Shown here: one piece after another, positions 6,481 to 11,112 of the stretch
Numbering within the stretch: the stretch's first letter is position 1
Layout of the letters: each line of letters starts with the position of its first letter
Assembly: GCA_009908585.1 (NCBI GenBank)
Contig: JAAAOZ010000507.1
Location: 1 to 11,112 of the forward strand
Direction of reading: 5' to 3'
Length of the DNA stretch: 11,112 bases
Source: Chloroflexota bacterium
Lineage (GTDB): Bacteria > Chloroflexota > Anaerolineae > B4-G1 > SLSP01
Program-made: the position numbers and the translations under genes
The notes under the pieces: model-generated
What the model was told of the DNA's origin: nothing
The model's database searches: none
Seen by the model: only the letters and a program-made list of their open reading frames with translations

Positions 6481-6567
6481 GGTAGTTCCAGAAATTAAAA
6501 TCTCCCAAACCTGATGCTTTTCTCTCGGACCCCCCGTTTTTGGGAGAATTATTTTCTTGGAACGGCC
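6481..6567. mobile_element. MITE-like palindromic element, copy 2 (87 bp)
   Basis: It starts GGTAGTTCCAGAAATT and ends TTTTCTTGGAACGGCC, and is flanked on both sides by TAA (6478-6480 and 6568-6570). The inner stem TCTCCCAAA pairs perfectly with TTTGGGAGA, changing one C-G pair of copy 1 to T-A without losing pairing. The loop carries GATGCTTTTCTCTCGG, identical to copy 1. It lies between the promoter at 6441-6468 and the TPR gene's ribosome binding site, within the predicted leader. Confidence 0.8.
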
Positions 6568-6605
6568 TAACCCAGCCCATGGCATGAACGGATGGAGGCA
6601 AAACT

Positions 6606-7274
6606 ATGACCCCAACCCCAAGTTCAGCAGATCGTAAAAAAGCAGCGGCCCTGCATGAAGAAGCGATGTCAGCATATAATCGCTGGGACGTGGACACCGC
6701 CGTCGAGAAGCTAGAGGCAGCGTTGAAGTTCGATCCCGCCAACACGCAATACCACTTGAACCTGGCGCAGGCCCTCTCGCGGTCCGGGGATTTCGACCGC
6801 GCCCTGCGGGCTTTGGCCAATTACCTGCGCCTGGCGCCCGATTCCCCCGTCGCCGAGCGGATCGAGCAGCTATTCGGCAGCGGCATGGACCCCGTCGAAA
6901 ACATGATGACCGAGAAGATGACATCCAAGAATATGCCGCTGGAGATTATTGGCGCGGCGATCCAGATGTGGATGGAATTCCGCATCGCGCTGGGTGAAGA
7001 ACCGCTCCATATTCCCAAACCAGAAACTTGGGCCGCCGCCCTGGATTACACCGTTATGAAGGTTAATTTGCGGGAAGAGAACCTCGATGATCTGGCAACA
7101 TTCTACGATGTCTCTAACGCTACCGTGCGCAAGCATCATTTAACGCTCGTGGATGATTTAGATATTATGCCGTGCGATTATCGCTATTTCACTGGAAAAG
7201 ATAATCCGTTGGATAAGCTAGTCGAAGCCGCTGAACTGCTGGAACGACTGGAGGAGCGTTTCAAAGAAAAATAG
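6606..7274 (+). CDS. TPR protein with putative C-terminal helix-turn-helix
   Basis: This 222-aa soluble protein is not one I can name. Residues 12-79 form two tetratricopeptide repeats (LHEEAMSAYNRWDVDTAVEK, then LNLAQALSRSGDFDRALRAL). The C-terminal half begins near WAAALDYTVMKVN. It includes LDDLATFYDVSNATVRKHHL (about 150-169), which has the spacing of a helix-turn-helix (LAxxYxVSxxTVRK). It ends in a Glu/Leu-rich helix. A protein-binding N-terminus joined to a DNA-binding-like C-terminus suggests a regulator or scaffold, but this is inference. The ATG has GGAGG 7 nt upstream. It is monocistronic by layout, with a strong promoter before it and a clear terminator after it. Confidence 0.82.
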   Translation: MTPTPSSADRKKAAALHEEAMSAYNRWDVDTAVEKLEAALKFDPANTQYHLNLAQALSRSGDFDRALRALANYLRLAPDSPVAERIEQLFGSGMDPVENMMTEKMTSKNMPLEIIGAAIQMWMEFRIALGEEPLHIPKPETWAAALDYTVMKVNLREENLDDLATFYDVSNATVRKHHLTLVDDLDIMPCDYRYFTGKDNPLDKLVEAAELLERLEERFKEK

Positions 7275-7324
7275 CCCTGCGCCATCATGCCGTCACACCA
7301 TGAGGCTTTAAGCGTGCACATCAC

Positions 7325-7360
7325 AGCGGGGGCTAGATCAGCCTCCGCTTTCGATTTTTT
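7325..7360 (+). terminator. Rho-independent terminator of the TPR gene
   Basis: AGCGGGGGCT (7325-7334) and AGCCTCCGCT (7340-7349) form a 10-bp stem with one G-T wobble and a 5-nt loop, followed by TTCGA and six T's (7355-7360). It separates the TPR gene from the moxR operon. Confidence 0.9.
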
Positions 7361-7383
7361 CCATCCGAACGAAACGTCCCCTT
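7361..7383. repeat. Direct repeat upstream of a putative promoter, copy 2
   Basis: CCATCCGAACG followed by AAACGTCCCCTT matches the block at 6411-6434. It directly follows the terminator T-tract and abuts the TTGACT at 7383, which may be the -35 of the moxR promoter. Confidence 0.4.
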
Positions 7384-7464
7384 TGACTTTCCGCCTTTTG
7401 ACTTTAGACTCTTTGACGTTCGACTGCAAGCCAACTTTCAACTCGCAACCTGTACCTTTCAACT
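7382..7464. repeat. Degenerate heptamer tandem repeat before moxR
   Basis: Units of the type TTTGACT start at 7382, 7389, 7397, 7404, 7412 and 7419 (steps of 7, 8, 7, 8, 7). A second series (TTCAACT, CGCAACC, TGTACCT, TTCAACT) starts at 7437, 7444, 7451 and 7458 with an exact period of 7. Together they fill most of the gap between the terminator and the moxR ribosome binding site. The same period with other units is seen at 1264 and 4351. Confidence 0.7.
7383..7410 (+). promoter_or_regulatory. Possible promoter of the moxR operon
   Basis: TTGACT (7383-7388, 5/6), a 16-nt spacer and TAGACT (7405-7410, 4/6). These hexamers are also units of the heptamer repeat, so the match may be a by-product of it. 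Some promoter is expected here because a strong terminator lies directly upstream. Confidence 0.35.
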
Positions 7465-7485
7465 GATATGAAGAGGAGCCCGAAT

Positions 7486-8466
7486 ATGACCGACCTAGCC
7501 CCCAGTCAATTCCGCGAGACCGCCCAGCGCATCGAGGACGAAGTCCGGCGCGTGATCGTCGGGCAGCACAACGTGGTGCGTCACACGCTGATCGCGCTCC
7601 TGGCCGATGGTCACCTGCTGCTGGAGGGACTGCCCGGCCTGGGCAAGACGATGTTAGTGCGCACCTTAGCCGCCGTCCTCCAATTGGAGTTCACCCGCGT
7701 GCAATTCACGCCGGATCTCATGCCCGCCGACATCATCGGCACGGACGTGCTGGAGGTGGCCGAGGCCAGTGAGCGCCGCTTCCGCTTCCATCGCGGGCCG
7801 GTCTTCACCAACCTGCTGCTGGCCGATGAGATCAACCGCGCCACGCCCAAGACCCAATCTGCGCTCCTGGAGGCGATGCAGGAGCGCCAGGTGAGCGCGG
7901 GCGGCACGACCCACGCGCTACCGCGTCCCTTCCTGGTGCTCGCCACCCAAAACCCCATCGAGTTGGAGGGCACCTACCCGCTGCCGGAGGCGCAGTTAGA
8001 TCGCTTCCTCTTCAAGGTCAACGTCGGCTATCCCACGGCGGAGGAGTTGACGGACATCGTGGGGCGCACCACCGGCGCGGAGCTACCCACGGTCTCCCCG
8101 GTGGCGGATGGCGACACGGTGCGCGCGATGCAGGCTCTAGCGCGCGGCGTCCCCATCGCCACGCCCGTGCGCGCCTACGCCGCCCGCCTGACACTCGCCA
8201 CGCACCCCGACGACGCGACGGCGCCGGAGCGGGTGCAGCGCTTCGTGCGCTACGGCGCCAGTCCACGCGGCGCCCAGGCGTTGATCTGGGGCGGGAAGGT
8301 GCACGCGCTGTTAGATGGGCGCTACAATGTGGCGCTCTCCGATCTGCACGCGATGGCGCCGGCGGCCCTGCGTCACCGCCTGATCCTCACCTACGAAGCC
8401 GAGGCCGAGGGCGTCACACCCGACGACATCCTCGCGGCCCTCCTCGAAGCTACATCTGAGCCCTGA
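7486..8466 (+). CDS. MoxR-family AAA+ ATPase
   Basis: MoxR ATPases are chaperone-like AAA+ proteins that usually work with a vWA/DUF58 partner encoded next to them, assisting maturation or assembly of other complexes. This 326-aa protein has Walker A GLPGLGKT (48-55), Walker B LLLADEINR (110-118, D114 E115) and the family strip TPKTQSALLEAMQERQV. It also has sensor 1 ATQNP (N156) and the C-terminal lid motif RYGASPRGAQAL with the sensor 2 arginine. Its length is typical. The ATG at 7486 has AGGAG 7 nt upstream. An in-frame ATG at 7468 lies before that site and has no ribosome binding site of its own. The methyltransferase gene starts 10 nt after its stop and the DUF58 gene follows, which supports the functional pairing. 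Confidence 0.95.
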   Translation: MTDLAPSQFRETAQRIEDEVRRVIVGQHNVVRHTLIALLADGHLLLEGLPGLGKTMLVRTLAAVLQLEFTRVQFTPDLMPADIIGTDVLEVAEASERRFRFHRGPVFTNLLLADEINRATPKTQSALLEAMQERQVSAGGTTHALPRPFLVLATQNPIELEGTYPLPEAQLDRFLFKVNVGYPTAEELTDIVGRTTGAELPTVSPVADGDTVRAMQALARGVPIATPVRAYAARLTLATHPDDATAPERVQRFVRYGASPRGAQALIWGGKVHALLDGRYNVALSDLHAMAPAALRHRLILTYEAEAEGVTPDDILAALLEATSEP

Positions 8467-8476
8467 CTTTAATCCA

Positions 8477-9211
8477 ATGAGCGATTTCACATCCAGTTCC
8501 TCTTACCGGCGCTGTCAGGCGCTCTTCGACCGCTGGTACCCGGATTTTCGAAATGCCGGGCAACGGTATCATGATCTCGTCACGGCGGCGGTCACACCGG
8601 AAACCGCGCTGCTGGATCTGGGCTGCGGACGCGATAGCTTGGCCGGTGAAGCAATCCAGGAGGCGCGCCGCAGTGTAGGCATCGATCTCAGCTTCAGCAA
8701 TTTGCGCCACAACCAAACGGTCACGCACGCGCTATTGGCCGATGGCGGGACCCTCCCCTTCGCGGCGGCCAGTTTTGATGTGTTAATCAGCCAGTGGGTG
8801 ATGGAACATCTAGCCCGACCCCAGCGCGTCTTTAGCGAGATAGCACGGGTGCTGCGCCCCAATGGGCAAGCGATCCTCTTCACAACCAACGCCCTCAATT
8901 ACGTGCCGCTGGCCAGTCGGCTGGGGCCCGAAAAACTCCAATCAAGTGTATTGGAGCGCTGGTTACGGCGTCCCGCCCACGAATCCTTTCCCACCCACTT
9001 CCGCGCCAACACGGGCCGGCGCCTGACCCACCTGGGCCAAAATGTCGGCTTGGAATTGACGGCGTGTGAATATGTGGGCAACCCCTTCTATCTGGCGTTC
9101 TCTCCCCTTCTCTTTCGAGGCGCGTTGCTTTTTGAAAAAATAACCGACGCGCCCATGCTTCGCCGCTTCAAGCTCTATCTGATAGCAACGTTGCGAAAAG
9201 CGCCATGTTAG
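8477..9211 (+). CDS. Class I SAM-dependent methyltransferase
   Basis: This 244-aa Rossmann-fold methyltransferase has no predicted membrane segment. Motif I is LLDLGCGRDS (45-54), the acidic strand 2 is SVGIDLS (66-72), and the later motifs are TLPFAAASFDVL and IARVLRPNGQAIL. This is the Methyltransf_11/25 (UbiE-like) pattern. The substrate is not readable from sequence; such enzymes act on quinones, lipids, glycans or small molecules. It lies between moxR and DUF58, two genes that are normally adjacent, and its stop overlaps the DUF58 start (ATGTTAG). No convincing ribosome binding site precedes its ATG, so translation may depend on coupling to moxR. By eye it is less GC-rich than its neighbours, which would fit a later insertion into the operon. 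Confidence 0.88.
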   Translation: MSDFTSSSSYRRCQALFDRWYPDFRNAGQRYHDLVTAAVTPETALLDLGCGRDSLAGEAIQEARRSVGIDLSFSNLRHNQTVTHALLADGGTLPFAAASFDVLISQWVMEHLARPQRVFSEIARVLRPNGQAILFTTNALNYVPLASRLGPEKLQSSVLERWLRRPAHESFPTHFRANTGRRLTHLGQNVGLELTACEYVGNPFYLAFSPLLFRGALLFEKITDAPMLRRFKLYLIATLRKAPC

Positions 9212-10089
9212 AGAATGATCTCTCCCTTTGCTCGCGCCTGCGCTTCGTCACGCACCGGCGCCGACGCGGCGGAACCTGGGGCGAGCGGCGCTCCACCCGG
9301 CGCGGCGCGGGCATCGAGTTTGCCGACTACCGCGATTACACCCCCGGCGACGATCCCCGGCGCGTCGATTGGAATCTCTACGCGCGCTTAGATCGCCCCT
9401 ACGTCCGGCTCTTCGAGGAAGAGGAGGATTTAGCCGTCACCGTCGTGCTCGACGGCAGCGGCTCGATGGGCTGGGAGGCGGAGATGGAGACCAGTGCGGC
9501 GCGCTGGTCAATGGCGCAGCGCTTGAGCGCGGCCCTGGGCGCCATCGCGCTACTAAACGGCGACGTCCTGCGAGGAGTGTTGTTGCGCGGCGATACCATC
9601 GCGGCGGCGTGGCCGCGCGCGCGGGGACGGGCGGCCGTGCCCCGCTGGACCAACTGGATCGCCGAGCTGACACCCGGCGGCTCCTCCAGTCTGGGCGCCG
9701 CGCTGAAAGCGCTCGCGCAGCGGCCCTTCCGTCCCGGCCTACTGCTGCTCCTCACCGACGGCTACGATCCGGCGGGCCTGCGGGCGGGCATCACGGCGCT
9801 GGCCGGACGCGGCCACGAGGTAGCGCTGCTGCATCTGCTCACGCCGGAGGAGATCGAGCCGGAGTTGCACGGCGATCTCCGGCTGGTCGATGTAGAGACC
9901 GAGGACAAGCGAGAGATCACCGTCGATGGCGCGCGGCTGGCGGCCTATCGCCGCCACTTCGAGGCCTGGCAAGCCGATCTGCGGAAGCTGGCCGGCCAAC
10001 ATCGCGGGCGCTACGCGCTCCTCCGCACCGACCTGACGCTCCATCGCCTGCTGCTGAAGGAGTTGCGCCGTGCCGACATCCTCCGATAG
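9205..10089 (+). CDS. DUF58 protein with vWA-like fold
   Basis: DUF58 proteins are the usual partners of MoxR ATPases; their biochemical role is poorly defined. This 294-aa protein carries the signature GIEFADYRDY (36-45), TPGDDPRRVDWNLYAR (46-61) and VRLFEEEED. A vWA-like metal site follows: DGSGS at 83-87, a GGSSSLGAAL segment near 158-167 and LLTDGYD at 182-188. It lacks the two N-terminal membrane helices of the longer DUF58 form and appears soluble. Its ATG overlaps the stop of the upstream methyltransferase, and its last 20 nt overlap prmC, so it is likely translationally coupled on both sides. No further BatA-type vWA membrane protein or transglutaminase, common in such loci, is present. 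Confidence 0.92.
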   Translation: MLENDLSLCSRLRFVTHRRRRGGTWGERRSTRRGAGIEFADYRDYTPGDDPRRVDWNLYARLDRPYVRLFEEEEDLAVTVVLDGSGSMGWEAEMETSAARWSMAQRLSAALGAIALLNGDVLRGVLLRGDTIAAAWPRARGRAAVPRWTNWIAELTPGGSSSLGAALKALAQRPFRPGLLLLLTDGYDPAGLRAGITALAGRGHEVALLHLLTPEEIEPELHGDLRLVDVETEDKREITVDGARLAAYRRHFEAWQADLRKLAGQHRGRYALLRTDLTLHRLLLKELRRADILR

Positions 10090-10960
10090 CTCGTCCTGTG
10101 ACGACGTAAAATCCGCGCTCCGCTGGGCGATCCCCCGCCTGGCGCAGATCACTGCTACGCCCCGATTGGAAGCAGAACTCCTGTTAAGCCGCCACCTTAG
10201 AACGAACCGCGCGCATCTACTCGCCCACCCGGAGATGCCCCTCTCACCCGCGCAGCGCGCCGCCTACGAGCGCGACGTGTGTGAGCGCGCCACGGGGACG
10301 CCGCTGCCGTATCTCACCGGCGAGCGGGAGTTCTTCGGGCTGTCCTTCGCCGTCACCCCAGACGTGCTCATCCCCCGCCCGGAGACGGAGACGCTGGTGG
10401 AGATCGCGCTGGCATGGCTCGCGCGCCGGCCTGCGCAAGCGGTGATCCGCGCGGTCGATGTCGGCGCCGGCTCCGGCTGCATCACAGTGGCGCTGGCCGC
10501 GCACCGCCCCGCCCTGCCCATCTGCGCCGTCGATCTCTCGCGGGCCGCACTGCACATCGCGCGCGCCAACGCCGCGCGCCATCACGTCGCCGCGCGGGTC
10601 TCCTTCGTCCAGAGCGATCTGCTCTCCGCCGTAGACGGCCCGCTCGATCTGATCGTCAGCAATCCGCCCTACGTCGCCGCCGAGGCATGGGCCGCGCTGC
10701 CCATCTCCGTGCAGCGTGAGCCGCGCTTGGCGCTCCTCTCCGGCGCCGAGGGCCTAAGCGCAATCCGCCGCCTGCTGGAGCAAGCCGCGCGTCGCCTCGC
10801 GCCCAGCGGCCTGCTCCTGATCGAAATCGGAGAGCGACAAGCGAACGCGGCCCGGACGTATGCCCAGGCCGCGTTTCCAGATGCTTCGATTAGGATTGTG
10901 CCGGATTTAGCCGGCAAGGATCGGGTTTTGGAGATTTACGCGAACCCTTGCGAAGGTTAA
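10070..10960 (+). CDS. prmC: PrmC, peptide chain release factor N5-glutamine methyltransferase
   Basis: PrmC (HemK) methylates the glutamine of the GGQ motif in release factors RF1 and RF2 using SAM, improving termination. The 296-aa protein has the N-terminal helical recognition domain (about 10-85) and then the family block GEREFFGLSF with VLIPRPETETLVE (99-111). SAM motif I is DVGAGSG (130-136), the acidic strand is AVDLS (153-157), and the catalytic motif is NPPY (198-201). The translation start is a GTG at 10070 inside the end of the DUF58 gene, with AAGGAG 7 nt upstream. It is often found next to prfA, which is not in this window. It is probably the last gene of the moxR operon: a palindromic element follows after about 30 nt. 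Confidence 0.95.
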   Translation: MPTSSDSSSCDDVKSALRWAIPRLAQITATPRLEAELLLSRHLRTNRAHLLAHPEMPLSPAQRAAYERDVCERATGTPLPYLTGEREFFGLSFAVTPDVLIPRPETETLVEIALAWLARRPAQAVIRAVDVGAGSGCITVALAAHRPALPICAVDLSRAALHIARANAARHHVAARVSFVQSDLLSAVDGPLDLIVSNPPYVAAEAWAALPISVQREPRLALLSGAEGLSAIRRLLEQAARRLAPSGLLLIEIGERQANAARTYAQAAFPDASIRIVPDLAGKDRVLEIYANPCEG

Positions 10961-10991
10961 CAAGCAACCTCTACAACGAGCTCTCCCTTAA

Positions 10992-11081
10992 GGTAGTTCC
11001 AGAAATTAAAACCTCCCAAACCTGATGCTTTCTCCTCAGAAAACTGACCGTTTTTGGGAGACTTATTTTCTTGGGACGGCC
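10992..11081. mobile_element. MITE-like palindromic element, copy 3 (90 bp)
   Basis: It starts GGTAGTTCCAGAAATT and ends TTTTCTTGGGACGGCC, and is bounded by TAA on both sides (10989-10991 and 11082-11084). The inner stem CTCCCAAA pairs perfectly with TTTGGGAG. The loop begins with the conserved CCTGATGCTTT but then diverges from the other two copies. It lies 31 nt after the prmC stop. Whether it is in a 3' tail or in the leader of the next gene cannot be seen. Confidence 0.8.
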
Positions 11082-11112
11082 TAATCCGCAAATTGTTCTG
11101 GGTTTCAGGATC

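Noticed and set aside
6308..6820. Minus-strand open frames across the intergenic region before the TPR gene
   Set aside because: They run through the promoter, the palindromic element and antisense to the TPR gene, with no recognisable domain.
9228..10109. Second plus-strand open frame overlapping the DUF58 gene
   Set aside because: It is the +2 frame shadow of DUF58; its product is Arg/Ala-rich low complexity, whereas the DUF58 frame has all family motifs.
1..11112. CRISPR arrays, tRNA or rRNA genes, prophage genes
   Set aside because: No regularly spaced identical repeats, tRNA-like cloverleaf or rRNA-like sequence was noticed; the only dispersed repeats are those described.

Overview
The window reads as a chromosomal stretch from a high-GC, probably Chloroflexota-like bacterium. 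The lineage is an inference. It rests on a CIRCE/HrcA heat-shock operon with sigma-A-type promoters, a high-GC coding bias, and degenerate heptanucleotide repeats between genes. Nothing in the window fixes the taxonomy. Genes on the left half (1-6184) run on the minus strand and genes on the right half (6606-10960) run on the plus strand, with a divergent intergenic region between them.

Left half, read in the direction of transcription. A GH13-family sugar phosphorylase (4448-6184) has an extended -10 promoter and is followed by a GT4-type glycosyltransferase (3063-4334). Next comes a small SpoVT/AbrB-fold protein (2701-2997) with its own terminator. The tail of that terminator runs into the -35 box of the heat-shock promoter. 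This promoter carries a perfect CIRCE operator (2572-2598) and drives hrcA, grpE and the start of dnaJ, which is cut by the window edge. No dnaK lies between grpE and dnaJ.

Right half. A TPR protein with a putative C-terminal helix-turn-helix (6606-7274) has a strong promoter and a clear rho-independent terminator. A probable operon follows: a MoxR-type AAA+ ATPase, a class I SAM methyltransferase, a DUF58/vWA-like protein and prmC (release-factor glutamine methyltransferase). The last three are coupled by overlapping starts and stops.

The most notable non-genic content is a family of three 87-90 bp palindromic elements (2468-2557, 6481-6567, 10992-11081). Each has imperfect terminal inverted repeats, and each is bounded by an identical 3-bp TNA direct repeat (TTA, TAA, TAA). 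This is the signature of a miniature inverted-repeat transposable element (MITE). Two copies sit inside 5' leaders: one between the CIRCE/promoter and hrcA, the other almost exactly at +1 of the TPR-gene promoter. A second layer is formed by degenerate tandem repeats of period 7-8 nt, with different unit sequences, in three separate intergenic gaps.
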